Of a stretch of DNA of 64,000 nucleotides, positions 11,001 to 22,316 are shown piece by piece. Position 1 is the first letter of the stretch, and each line of letters opens with the position of its first letter. This stretch comes from Litsea cubeba (taxonomy: Eukaryota > Streptophyta > Magnoliopsida > Laurales > Lauraceae). The notes below the pieces were generated by a model that worked only from the letters and a program-made list of their open reading frames with translations, ran no database searches and had not been told where the DNA came from. A program made the translations under genes and the position numbers. Location of the stretch: positions 17,258,374 to 17,322,373 of the forward strand of contig CM022944.1 of NCBI GenBank assembly GCA_012931725.1, written 5' to 3'.

Positions 11001-12183
11001 CACTAGACATTACAATAAATGAAATAAATGATAGAACTTTGATTACAGTTTCCATAATCTCAGGTACCAAATGATGTTAGCTCTAACATGTGAAAAGAAA
11101 CTTAATGATGTTAGCTCTACATGATAGAATTAAAGTTTAATACATTTCAAGCAGACTAAATAAACAAAGATAGTTTTCCGTATAATGCATTTCCTGTTTC
11201 CTGAACTGTCACCAAGACGCAGAAACTTATACATGTCCTCTCAAACAATCAAGTTCATATGTGTTTCAGATGGTACATATGAATACACACTCGACCAGTT
11301 TAAAGGAAGCCCAAAATAACATAATTTATCCATCAAAAAATAGGAGTCTATCAGATTCTTCCTATTAACTCGAGTATGTCTGAAGCGGGATCCTCTTCCA
11401 TGGTTTTCCAGATCAATATTTAGACATTTCAAGTCATGCCCCCAACATTCATAGAAACAATTCTGGATGAAAAAGGATGGACTAATGGCACCCATGTCAG
11501 GCAGCCTCATCTTCCTCACTGCCAAAACCAAATGATTTTATATAATTATCTGTTGCATTTAAATTGAAGGAACTGTCATGCAAACAATCAAAGCAATAAC
11601 ACAATCAGAAACTAATGTATCTTTTACATTACATAAATTATGATCTAGAGAAAAGGGTGAAAAGCATATCACCCAGTGACCCATCAAACAACTTGTGCTT
11701 TCAAAATGGCAACAAGAAAAAAAAAAAAAAAAAAAAGGTGATGTCTCCTTGGATTTATCTACAATGGGGGATGTTGATTGTTGAATCCCACTTTCAAAAA
11801 ATTGGGTACAGACATAACCCGATGCAGAAACGACATAAAACTCATATCAGAAAACAGCAAAAGAAAAAACACAAACCACATTCAAATAAAGGCATAACAC
11901 AATAGTATGAGAAATGGGGCCATGTGAAATGAGAAAACTCATACCAGAAACACAAAAACAACGATGACCCAGATCAAGGAAATGCATAAAAATAGCTCTA
12001 GCAATTTCATTTGAGACTGATAACATGGATACAAGGCAAATCAGGGCAGAAGAACATCCATAGTTATCATAACAGAAACGAATCAGACAGACGATGAATT
12101 GAAGGAAAGAGCCTTCAATGATCTCTGAAAAGATGGAAAGAAAGAGATCGAAGCAAAGCTCTCAACTACAGACCTGTCGGCAT
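2685..12183 (-). CDS. UBP6: Ubiquitin-specific protease UBP6/UBP7 (USP14/Ubp6 family), exons 1-8, partial
   Basis: This is the deubiquitinase that binds the 26S proteasome through an N-terminal ubiquitin-like domain and trims ubiquitin chains from substrates. Coding exons on the minus strand are 12174-12183, 8268-8413, 8066-8101, 7856-7963, 7652-7752, 7424-7550, 2838-2897 and 2685-2752. All junctions are GT-AG and phase-consistent, giving 218 codons plus 2 bases. Residues about 4-75 form the ubiquitin-like domain (SVKWQKKVFP, GVPPERQKIMVKGG). The USP Cys box follows at about 101-117, with catalytic Cys113 in NLGNTCYMNS. NGTFMQQDAEECW, the next USP motif, spans the last two exons. Arabidopsis UBP6 is about 480 residues, so the His box and C-terminus must lie left of the window. 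The start is the ATG at 12183, because MPT joined to exon 2 reproduces the family N-terminus. No frame-disrupting change is seen. UBP6 and UBP7 cannot be separated here. Confidence 0.93.
4282..4347. repeat. (AG)33 microsatellite
   Basis: Perfect dinucleotide run immediately left of a MITE-like block. Open frames across it are simple-repeat artefacts. Confidence 0.97.
4348..4676. mobile_element. MITE-like block, inverted relative of the neighbouring element
   Basis: It contains segments (CAGTCCATTCGGACGGG, TGCAGTCGACCAA, CATGTGAAATTC) that recur in reverse complement within 4688-5026. Another relative seems to lie near 38870-38940. Its ends are not sharply defined and it includes an 18-bp G-run at 4586-4603. 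The superfamily is not determined. Confidence 0.4.
4688..5026. mobile_element. Foldback MITE, about 340 bp, with ~30-bp terminal inverted repeats
   Basis: The left end CCTCTCCTCAGCTCAAG continues into CTGACGGAGGAATTCC. The right end is its near-complement (TCCTCCGTCAATTTGAGC then TGAGGAGG). Both flanks are AT-rich (ATATA), so the target duplication cannot be sized. No coding potential. Confidence 0.6.
5066..5420 (-). mobile_element. Solo LTR related to the 1560-1982 LTR
   Basis: It begins TGCAGCCC and ends TGCATCA, the same terminal heptamer as the 1560-1982 LTR. Its interior carries similar sequence (TTATTATCTATAGCATAATT; TATATATAATAGAGGAATC). It sits inside a GA-rich tract, with GAGAG-type sequence on both sides consistent with a 5-bp target duplication. 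No primer site or coding sequence adjoins it, hence solo. Minus orientation is by analogy with the first copy. Confidence 0.55.
5700..6124 (+). mobile_element. RTE-clade LINE 3' end (degraded)
   Basis: Translation in the plus direction gives a decayed C-terminal tail of RTE reverse transcriptases: FGHVQCRPATAP-like residues near 5875, then VDGPPRKRVRQRGHGW near 5937. The stretch ends with the typical CATAGCTGGGATAAGGCTTT followed by a (GATGAT)n tail at 6098-6124. Several stops interrupt it, so it is inactive. Its left boundary is uncertain. Confidence 0.6.
6278..6772 (-). mobile_element. L1-type LINE 3' fragment
   Basis: An open stretch at 6506-6760 (minus) encodes the zinc-binding C-terminal region of plant L1 polymerases, recognisable by the sequence WIIWKERNSRCFKG followed by ERIKFTVASW. 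Downstream on the minus strand lies an A-rich tail (T-run at 6285-6309 on the plus strand). It is 5'-truncated, as most genomic L1 copies are. Confidence 0.65.
6950..7016 (-). mobile_element. RTE LINE 3' tail on the minus strand
   Basis: CTTGTCCCAACTATGTTGAG and the neighbouring CGTCGT/CATCG repeats are the reverse complement of the canonical RTE 3' end seen at 6070-6124. Only the tail is present. Confidence 0.5.
8920..9010 (-). mobile_element. Possible tRNA-derived SINE fragment
   Basis: On the minus strand an A-box-like TATGGTTAAGG is followed about 30 bp later by a B-box-like GGTTACAAGTTCTAGTC, then CCCCTATAAAAAAA. The spacing and order fit plant SINEs. The match is weak and the boundaries are approximate. 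Confidence 0.3.
9230..9790 (+). mobile_element. Decayed RTE-clade LINE reverse-transcriptase 3' region
   Basis: Short plus-strand segments resemble the end of plant RTE polymerases: VMKCKFSGSES near 9300, RPTMLYGAK near 9570 and INRRE/KIDYIRR near 9660-9690. They are in shifting frames with many stops, so this is a dead copy within UBP6 intron 1. Confidence 0.5.
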
Positions 12184-12340
12184 GTCTGCAAAAAACTGTG
12201 TGAAGAAGAAGAAGAAGAAGAGAGAATGCTTTCTTGCAAGGGGAGACAAACTGGTGGAGAACTTGCTCGCCCTGGGGACTTCTTAGAAATAGAGCAGGGG
12301 CATTTTAGTCAATTTAAAGTGGGGGAGATGTGTTGCTGCT
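12184..12340 (-). promoter_or_regulatory. UBP6 5' leader and proximal promoter region
   Basis: Upstream of the UBP6 start codon on the minus strand is a CTT-rich tract (GAA repeats on the plus strand at about 12201-12221), typical of plant 5' leaders. I see no unambiguous TATA box, and the transcription start is not fixed. Confidence 0.4.
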
Positions 12341-13385
12341 CGGGCCATGGAGCTCGATGGTTTGCTCGGGCCAGGGTTTACCCGGAACGACTTGTAGTTT
12401 TTTTTGCAGTCTCAAATGTCATCCATTTATCCAATGATTGATACTTGATATGCTACTCTTATCATGTGTGTGGACTAAGCTTTTTCTTTAGTGGAATTTC
12501 TTTTTTCAATTGTGGGGCCCACTTAGGTCTTAAAACCTTAGGAAGGGGTGAAAAAAAATGATTGACCTCCAATAATTTCTTGAAAGATAAGGGTATCTAC
12601 TAATGATTTTTGGCATTTTTTAAATAATTTTTTGAAGAAAAGGTATAACTAAATCCCTTTGTTTATGTAATTTAATTCTCAGGAACTTTAAGACTTATAT
12701 TTTGACAGTGGTAAAAAAAAATGTTAACAAGGATTAGCAAAAAACACAATCTATTATGAAAATGATTTTCACTTTCTACATAAATGTAAGACACAAACAT
12801 GCCATATATTTCTTTAGGCCTGTTTGTCAATTTATTAGGTTAGTAAAAATAATATGAAAACTTTATTTTTAAAAACACTAGGTCACATTAAAAGTATACA
12901 TTTTCAAAACTTCTCTTTTTTTAAAAAAAAACCTCTTTTCTCAACTAAAAGACAAAAAAAAAAAAAAAAAAACACTCACTTTTTTATAAAGAAAAAAAAG
13001 TTAAAAAGATTCACTACCAATTCACTAAAGATAAAATATCATCATAACTCTTTTATATTTTATTTTCTCTTGATTTGATATTTTACTATCGTTGCCATCA
13101 TATGTCAGCAGTTTACAAGATACTTGGATTAACAATACTAAGTCAATGAAGTTGGTCAACTATATCATAACTAAATTTATATGTAAATAATTTACATACG
13201 CAATGATTATACAATACAACATTTGCACTGCTAAAGGAAATGAGGTCATTTTTCTAATTTGTTACTACATGCATGAGAAGGTAGAAATATTACGTATTGA
13301 TATATTACTAAATAGGATATGAAATTGGTCAAAAACTAAAAGGTATTGAACGGGGCACAAAAGTGCAGAAAACAATTTTTCCTTT
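12341..13385. other. Intergenic AT-rich DNA
   Basis: Poly-A/T-rich spacer between UBP6 and a possible plus-strand transcript. No gene, element ends or RNA genes recognised; short open frames here are low-complexity. Confidence 0.6.
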
Positions 13386-14233
13386 CGACTCCCCTCCCAT
13401 CCTCTATCCTTCATATCGGACGTATCTTCCTCATCTTCTAACCGTTTCTTACCCCCAAATGACACTCGAAATCCGTTTCAAATTCCTCTTTAGCTGTTGG
13501 GGGTTTTGGCTTTGGTCTAGTTAACCATAAAAAATCCAATCTTGAGTTCTGCTGTATCTGGCTCTCTCTCAGGTTTATATCCTTCCCTCTTAAGATTTTT
13601 GGTTTATCATCTTGTTTGAACCAAGCCTGTTCTTAAATTATATGTATAAAAAAAGAGGAATCACAGGAGAGATTTCCATTTCTCATCATGTGTTTGGAAT
13701 GTGATGAATATGGGTTGCTACTTTTCTACTTGGTCTCTGATTTATTAGTAAATTCTGAACTTGGGTTTTGTTAATTTCTGTTAGATTGCTGGCTATATAG
13801 CTGACAAGGGTTTTGCTAAAAAATTTTTGTTGTTACTTCCTATTTTATTAATTTATATGAATGCTTTATGTGGGTTTTGTTGATTTCTATTAGATTCTGG
13901 TTGCTGTGTTTGCCAATTTCTTCTAGATTTCTGGTTAAGGTGTACATTCTTATGCGGGACTTGGTTAATTTCTGTAGATGTTGTGAGTTTAAATATGCAT
14001 TTTGGTAGATTGCATTAAGTAAAAGCAAAAATGGAGAAGTGAATTATGTGTAAAAGAAGTATGGAAATTGCACTGGCAGCCAACCATTGTAAAAGCTTCA
14101 ATGTATGTAATAATTTACGACCAGCAAGAATAGCTTGTGAATTTTTACATGGAGCCATGTATTTTACAAACTGGTTCCCATGTGATAAAAAAAAAAAAAA
14201 CCCTTTTAACAGATCCTCTTTCTGCAGAAATTC

Positions 14234-14701
14234 ATGGAAGAAAGCACATGGGAACAGAGATTTCATGTTCTTACACACATCCTAACCCACCAAACAACAT
14301 CCCCTTCCCTCCATTCCCAACTCCTTGTGTCCACCTATATTCCATGCTATCTCACATGGGACTTCCCTCCATTCCTCTGCGACAGAGAAAGCAGAATCCC
14401 TCTCCTTCTCCAATGGGGTCTCTCCTTATTCTTTAAAAGGGTCTCCAGGTTCGGCTTCCCTGAGACCTCCTGGCGCTGCAAATGCCCTTTCCAGCAGCCT
14501 CCTCCTTTGATGCTGGCTGTTGGTGTGGAGCCGGCTCCATCCCAGTTTGGGGATGAACAGAGGATGGAGTATTTCAGGAAGAGACTGACACGGAAGCGCC
14601 TCCGCAGCAACATCCTGCCAGTGATTCCTTTCATTGTTCCGAACATGTTGCTTCTCTTGCTGCTGATGTGGAATCCGTTGTCAATTCGGGTGCAGCGATG
14701 A
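14234..14701 (+). CDS. Unidentified small protein ORF (155 aa, or 63 aa from an internal Met)
   Basis: I do not recognise this product. The region stands out because it is less AT-rich than its surroundings. It follows a plausible 5' leader intron: donor CAG|GTTTAT near 13573 and acceptor CTGCAG just before 14229. From the ATG at 14234 the frame runs 155 codons, but its first 90 residues look non-biological. From the ATG at 14510 it gives 63 residues: an acidic/polar start, a basic patch (RKRLTRKRLR) and one hydrophobic segment (IPFIVPNMLLLLLLMW), as in a small membrane protein with a C-terminal anchor. The shorter protein with upstream ORFs in the leader is more credible. A 99-aa minus-strand frame overlaps it, so coding status is open. 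Confidence 0.35.
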   Translation: MEESTWEQRFHVLTHILTHQTTSPSLHSQLLVSTYIPCYLTWDFPPFLCDRESRIPLLLQWGLSLFFKRVSRFGFPETSWRCKCPFQQPPPLMLAVGVEPAPSQFGDEQRMEYFRKRLTRKRLRSNILPVIPFIVPNMLLLLLLMWNPLSIRVQR

Positions 14702-15843
14702 CGACGACAGTGGTAATGTTACTGTAACATTGTGGGTATGTTGTATTTTTTCATTTTTCTTGATATGTTTAATTAAATTGTAAACTGGTTGGAGTGGTGG
14801 TGTTATTTGATCAATACTTCTCATATCTTGAACCTAAAGAGATGAAATTGATTATCGTTGTTATTTAATTGGATTAGTTTTTCATGATGTTGATGTTTTA
14901 TACTTCCGTGTGCCAATAGATAGGCTTAGTTGAGAATGAGTGGCACGATTTGAGTTCATATTGTGATTTCTTCATGTGGGATTAATTTTGAGTTAAAACA
15001 GAAGTGAAATGTTCTTTTCATTCTGTGTGTTTATGGTTTGCTTGTGTTGTATGTTTTGATGCTACTGATGCTTGTATTTGCTTTGCTATTCTTCCCAAGC
15101 CTAGCCAAGGAAGAGTTACAGGGAGTAAAACACAAATATGCTGGTTCGAGCGTGCATACTAAATCTATAGTATGAATCCCTCACGGTAAATAAAAAGAAA
15201 AATTAAGGCCATTTTGGCAATAGACCCACTCCTCAGTTCCATAGCTTATACACATTTCTCTAATTTCCTTTCCAACCCATAAATGGAATTTTCCTTTATG
15301 GAAAAAAGATTTTATCTGCTACAATTATATGATTGATACGTCATAGGTGACTCCTTCATTGGATCTCGATAATACAAAGCATTGAGTTGGTCAGTAGCTC
15401 TTCTAGTTATTAGTGAAACGCTGGTCAGTTTTTTTAATCGTATCTTTAAATAAATAAACACAATTGAGTCGATCAATCACATGCCATTTATTTTCACTTT
15501 TCAATTGTTTGACAACATGGACCAACCAAAAGCTCCGGCCTCCTGCTCTATCTATCCAAGGGATGGAAGGGCAGAGGCCTTTGTGTCCCTTCCAGTCAAA
15601 AACTTTCTCTTCACAATCACTAGCCAATATTTCTCTCATGCCTTTCTTCATTCATTGTTCGATATTATGGTGTCCTAGGAGTAGAGGAACCAGCATTATA
15701 TGTTCTGATTTCTGATCAGTAGAACTGAATTAGAAAATGCATAGTGTATTTTTTATTTTTTATTGATTAGTAGTGGGTTACGAGAGATGATTTATCATTC
15801 TCGTTGTCTTTGTCGTGTCGTCACAATTGTCGTCGTCATCATC

Positions 15844-15882
<39 letters not shown>

Positions 15883-16867
15883 ATGTGATTTTGAGTGGTT
15901 TTCTGGTAGGTGATAAATTGAGGGAAATGAGTTCTATATTTTGATTTTTTACTTTACTCTGAGCAGGTTCCGTTAACAGTGAAATAGTGTAGAAGGGAGG
16001 CCTTTCTTTTTTCCTTTGCAAGGGATCTGAACTCATGCACCCATGCACACACGTCCCTAACCAGCTGAGCAAGAAGCTGGGGACCAAGTGAGGCCTTTTT
16101 AATATCATGTAGCCTGTAGCCCCATTGGAAGGTGCTCACTGTTGTAGCCACACGGTTGCAGATTCGAGCCATGCTTTCTTTCACAAATAAAAGGGATCTA
16201 TTTTTTTTTTCTGAAAACAAAAAAGGGATCTATTTGGGTGGTGTTTGCTTGCAAGTATGATGTTTTTGGTTTATAATCAGTATTTCAGCATTGTGATAAA
16301 TTTGTTGCAAAGTATTCACATAGTGTTGACAAACAAATAATAAAACCATATTGCAATGCAATTGATAGGCTCCTCCTCCTCTTCTCTTCTGATAGGACAT
16401 AGAGGTTTTCTCACTGATTCTCAAATCTGGAAAATGTTTTCACTTCTGCTGCTTGATTTCTTCATCTACTTTCATGCTGTCTTTAAATGGTTTATCATGA
16501 AAGAAGCCTTGTCCTGAATCCTCACTTCTTCAGTACATCACCAAAAAAGATAATGAAAAAGGTTATAATTTAATATTTTCTATGATTTAACTACTGCGGA
16601 AGTGGGACACAATCCCTCCCATAATTAGTGGTTATTGGTTAATAAAGTAAGAAATCATACAAACATTGTCTTTTTAAAATATTTGTGTTATGGTAATTGG
16701 CTACTACCAAAAATCCACTATAAACTGCCCATCTACACACTTTTTTTGAGGGTACCCCACAGTTTAAATTATAATATGACCTAGCACCACATAACTCCGC
16801 CATTGCTCTCCCAAGTTCCAACTGTGAAACTCAAAAAGTATTCTTGTTCTTTAGGAAGTCAACTACG

Positions 16868-16869
<2 letters not shown>
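14702..16869. other. Intergenic DNA with a (TC)n tract
   Basis: No gene recognised. An 82-codon minus-strand frame at 15403-15651 has an ordinary-looking composition but no family I can name. Around 16110-16175 there is a weak SINE-like promoter pattern. Confidence 0.5.
15847..15881. repeat. (TC)n microsatellite, about 35 bp
   Basis: Perfect dinucleotide run. Confidence 0.95.

Positions 16870-16950
<81 letters not shown>
16870..16950. repeat. (CT)n microsatellite, about 80 bp
   Basis: Perfect run of about 40 dinucleotide units. The open frame crossing it is a Ser/Leu artefact. Confidence 0.97.
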
Positions 16951-16952
<2 letters not shown>

Positions 16953-19900
16953 GCACTGAACTACTAGTCTCTCCTGCATTAAAACTACTGAGTCATGACA
17001 TCTCTTACCTTGGACATGATTCATTTATGAAAACGTCATATCTTACTTTTTGTTGCATTGATCTAAATCTGTATTTAACAGGCATTTTACTCAATTTTTG
17101 TCACAACTTAGCAGCTTTTGTCATGACAGTCATGCTTCTTTTTCTTTTCTTTTTTCCTTTTGAAGTTTTAAATCATCTAAGCCCTGCATTTTTGGCAGGT
17201 TGTTTTTCTTGTCCAAAGCTGCATTGAATCTCTCGACGTACAGAAACAAAGAGTCGTGAAATTTATTAATTACGCAGAAACAAGTGGGGTTGATAGACCA
17301 ACTGTTCAATCTTCTAAGCCAAAGTCTGAAGATCACACAATCATGACCATGGATTCAACACCACTATTCTTCCGTTACCAAAACTAAAGAAAAAACCACT
17401 TGATTCATCATTTCAATATCATTCATTGTTTCCACAAATAGATATAGACTCTAGTGGACATCCCTTAGATTGCATTCCAATGTTTTCGCATGTCTTACTA
17501 GATTCTATTCTCCTAAATTTTAGGAATTGACATCTATCACATGAAGATTCAATTTATCTTTGCTACTCGACTTTCTAATCAAACAAGACTCCAAATCTAA
17601 TGAAACTCTGACAAGATAAATAAACATAAAATACAATCTATTGTGATTCTCTCCTCAGAGGTTTAGGTGGTCTGACATGTCCTACACAGAAGTTGGATCG
17701 ATGAGTCCCATATCACTTATAGTGACATGATAACATGTTTTGAATTGCATACTTATGTTATGTGAATGGACCTCATATGACAATTAAGAGTTGTATTGAA
17801 TTGCACATTCACATGAATGGACCTCACATGACAATTAGAGATGTGGACAGCCATGGGCCTCCTCTTATACATGAGTGGGATTTTGGCACATGGTCTGGGT
17901 CTATGGGCCTTGTGCCAACTGTAACCCGTTATCCAAAATCCAGTTCTGCGGCAATCCCCTCCTGGGATGTATCATTAATTCCAACTGATTTCCAATAAAG
18001 CATTACATATATACATTCCACTTTCTTCCAGCATTTTAAGCATTATAGGATTGTATCTTCTGCTGGTTGTTCAATTTTTTCTAAGTGCAGTCCATTTTGG
18101 TAGAATGTAATTACCGCTTTCAGCATCACAATGCTGTGATGATTTTTTATATGATTTTCTCAGTAATTGTAGTACATGCAGGAACAAATAACATAAATTG
18201 GATTTTTGTGTTTAGAAGTAATCACTCCATCTATGGATATGCTTCGAATTCAATTAAGCCAACAGACATTTGCTAAATAAAATGAGTTCACAAAATTCAA
18301 GTTCAGAGAAGGTTTGCATCATTCAAATAAAATCAGTGCTTTAGTGACCCACATGGACTAACTTTAATGAATTTATGTTTTTCAGTCCTATTAACCTCTT
18401 CCAGAAGTAACCCTCTCACCTGAGTCCTGAATTTATTTTTTTCTCTCAGAAGACATGATTTAAGGATCATATGAAAAGAAGCCTTTAGATAGATTCCTTG
18501 CTCTCCATTTCTGGAATTTTCCAGTGTATGGAAAATTGTTAACTTGGTTGTCATGCCATTTGGAATCCACAATTTGATAATTTTCAGCTAGGATTGTATT
18601 TTCTTCTACAGCTGCAGCTGCTGGACATGCCATATTAGTTCTTATTCTTTCTATATGAGGCGGCCTACAGTGCAGGGTTCTTGGATGTTCTCAAAGCTTG
18701 TAAAAGTTTGAGATCTTTATTTGTAGGCTATTGCTAATCGTTCCCAGATTCACCTCCAGGTAAATGGAAAATGCTGTATGAATCTTATTATGTAGTTTCA
18801 GTGGACTGCACATCGATCTCCCATTTCCTCAAAAAGAATTTATCAAACTGACGATGCTATCAAATAAGTGACGTCAAATATGGCAAGGAAGTGATATATC
18901 AAATATAACATTATAATGGTCTGACACTATTTTGGGATATGTAATGTCATTGTATTTTTCTTGTAGAATTCATCTTTCAGTTATAAATTTATGATGGCCT
19001 GGACCTTTTTTTGAGACATCTGTTACCATGACATAACTTGGGCAATGCTAATTGCTAACTATTTTAGTTCTTCCCATAGAACAACTTTATGGTCCAAAAG
19101 CTATGAAAAATATACAGAGACACTGGCACAGACATGAGATGTCTCAGACACAGTATCCTGGAAAATCAACATACTGACACAACCATAGATTTTATGATGC
19201 AAAATGATAACATACTGATGTGTGGCTATTACTTTTTTGAAAATATAGATTATGGAGGCATACACTGACACACACATTAATACTATATGAATGGCAGACA
19301 AAAATAGAAGAAAAATTAAAGTTAAAATACACATTGAGGGGTTTTCTGCCTGTATTTATATGACATTGACGAGCAATTTTCTCCTTCCTTTTTTGGAAAA
19401 CTATTGATTATTGTCTTTGATACATACATTCATACTCTCCAAGGTAGCCATCCATTGCATACATCTTAAGAAGATAGTGGGTGGGTCAATTTTTATCTCT
19501 TTTTTTTATCAGAAACTGTGAAATTTCGTTCAAAAGAAAGACCAAAAAGAAAAAAGAAAAATGGAACAAAAGTGAAACGTAGGAGTAACATGCAACAACA
19601 GAAAAGAACAAGAACAAGAAAGTCAGAAAGAGCCTAAGCCAGCCAAAAACAAGATTAGAAAATATAGGGGCCCTGTACATGGCCTCTCTGTTCCTTGTTT
19701 TGCTAGAAGAGCAAGAAACTTCATTAGCTCCCCTTGATGTATGTTGGAACTCGACCTAGGAGAATTGGAGAGTGCTTTAATCTTGTTCAAGATAAATTGT
19801 ACTTCCATGCCCTTCTTCTTGCTTTGCTACCCAAGTTATAGCATTATCATTCTCCACTATAGATCAATCCAGAAAGGAAGCTTTAGGTCATGCTAGGCAA

Positions 19901-22316
19901 CCAAATCTTCAGAAATTCCTCATTTGTTTTCCCCAAGGATTTGGGAAACCTATTTTTGGCAATTATAAATCCTTGATGATTTGGGCCGGTAGAAATCCTC
20001 ATTTTTTTAGGATTCTTAGGTCTGACCCTCACCCTAGGATATGGAGATGCTCAGTTTTGTGGAATTATGGACTGAAACCATTTTTTTTTCCAACTATACG
20101 GGCCAGGCCCCCTCAAGGGCTTCCTGAATAAGGAGGGCTGCATTTTTTCTTAATGATTTAATTGAAGGGAAAACATATTATTAGCTTAGCTAGCTTTCCG
20201 GGACGGTTTACTCGAGATAAGCTATGCACCTTTTTGTTTACCCTGGAGTCTTCTCACTGAGAAGTAGAATGCTGGATGGTTGATGGGGATGCTGAGCTAT
20301 TGGTTATTGGATAGGAAAGGGCGTGCATAAGCTATTGCCACCAATGCCGCCTGCCAGCAAAGGGAATGAAGGCCACCCTTCATCTCAATGCACAAGATGA
20401 TATGCATAAGCTACTCCATCCGCTACGCTGACGACATGATTGACTACAGGACCATCTACAATGATATCGATGCAAAATCCTCAATTATACAAATCTTCAG
20501 TGAGGAATCCTCAAATCTGTGGTAGTGAGGAATTCTCAAACCTGCAAATTCCTCAACTATTACGAAATGTGCTCTTAAAGGCTCTCAAAGCCTCCCTAGT
20601 TGTCATATTTCATCATCATTAGAATTTCTCACACTCTAATAGGGCCAAAAAATACCGGTGAGCTCTTGTCATTTTTCATGAGACAAAGCTCCACCAGTTC
20701 CCGCCTGTTAATAAGGCCCAACCTCACTAGTCAAAGCTTATCTGTACATACTTAGTTTGTTAGCTATTCTTTAGGATCTAGATTTGATTAGATATTATTA
20801 ATTGGCTGTAATTAGGGCATTCAGCCCCTACTTATATGAAACACAGTCGTCCCTCAAAGGGCACGTCATTGAGCATATGTTTCTGTTGTGTCTCTCAAAT
20901 TGACACCGCCAACTCTAGTTCGCCTCTAACCACCCATCTACATTGATCTATCATTCTTTTGGCTGCCCACAATTGGTGAAAAGTAATTAAGCTTAAGATC
21001 CATTTTAAGCCCATGTCCTAGCTCCCAGATTTATGAAGTTCTTCTAAAGTTGATGTTCTATCAGTCTTTAAGAAAAGCTACCATTAAAAGTTCATAAAGT
21101 TCTAAAGTTGATGTTTTATTGATCTTTACAAGAAAGCAGATGCACTACCAGCAAAAGTTCTATCGTTCCTTCCCTTCCAACAGACCATATAATACCACAA
21201 GTGTCAGTCTCCAATGGATCTTTCCCGTCTTGACATGGACAAGACTTAGTGAAATAGTTCCCTATCCAACTAGAAAACTGGCGATTAAGAAATGAGCAAT
21301 TAATAGTTTCCTCTTCATTAGACAGAGATCAAGTGGCTAGTATTGAAGAAGTGGCACCTTGCTGTTTTAAATTATCAATTCTAAAGGGACTTAGCATGGA
21401 GGGTAATTAAGTAGTGTTTGTGTTGGTGTTGGAGTTGTTTAATCTCTTCTTTTTTTAGTTGTTTTCGGTCTTAAGCATGTCGGCATAGTTCACTTGTCTT
21501 GCTGCTTGCTTTTCTTTTAATGTGAGTAGCCATTCAAAAAATTAAAATTAAAATTAATGGATTGGGGTGCTGAGCCTTCTGAAGGAGGATGAGAACTCTC
21601 TTGGAAGAACAATGTAAAATCCACAAATAGACTCCTTGTCCCTCCAAATGAAAGCGTTTCTTTGAAGGTGGATAGATACACTTACTCCCTTTCTTCTGAG
21701 GAGAAATTTCAACTAAAAGAAACACCTTTCACAGCTTCACCACCTTTCCACCAACCACTGGAACAACTACTCACTGATGACTTTTTGTTAAACATGACTC
21801 TATACAACCTTGGAAATTGGTTACATAGCCACCCAAAAGTCTGTGTGTCCCTGCTTCCATCTTGAATTCCATCCCTCTTTTAAATTACTCTGCCAATCAG
21901 ATGTTTTCGCCTCCAGGGACGCTTCCAAATCCACTGCGGCATTCTCCTCTCCGAACCATCTCAACCCTTTGGTTAGAAGAGCTTGATTTCCATCTCTCAT
22001 TCTTCCTTTCCCTGAACTATTTGTTTGTAAGAATTCCTAATGGGTATTGTTGCTGTTGGGAATTTATGACAGGCATGTTAGTGGTTGTTCCCCCGCATTC
22101 GGACGTCCCTATTTGCTTTTTGAGTTTTAAAAAATCCAGTATTTTGGATTTGCTTTTATGGCATGTAGATTTCTTAAATTCCTACATATCTATCTTTCAA
22201 AATGGTCAGTGGTGCTTGAGCATTTGTAAATCAAGATAAGGGGAGGGACATTTGGAACTCTCACTTTATCTCCAAGACAGGAATTCTCAGTATTCCAGCG
22301 AATAAGGGCCTGTTTG
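16951..22316. other. Intergenic DNA without a recognisable gene
   Basis: AT-rich sequence. The segment 19495-19830 has the look of a LINE 3' end on the minus strand, and 20700-20960 resembles part of an LTR, but neither has clear termini. No RNA genes, CRISPR-like arrays or conserved exons seen. Confidence 0.5.

Larger units (their letters stand above)
8414..12173 (-). other. UBP6 intron 1 (about 3.8 kb)
   Basis: This intron lies between the 10-base first coding exon and the ubiquitin-like exon. It is AT-rich with poly-A/T tracts and an (AT)n run at about 10869-10890. It holds a possible SINE and a decayed RTE LINE. The rest (9800-12170) shows no coding pattern. Confidence 0.8.

Noticed and set aside
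12118..12441. A 107-codon plus-strand frame
   Set aside because: It is antisense to the UBP6 first exon and leader and has no recognisable domain.
16844..17227. A 127-codon frame starting in the CT repeat
   Set aside because: The first third is an SL repeat from (CT)n; the remainder has no recognisable domain and spans AT-rich noncoding DNA.
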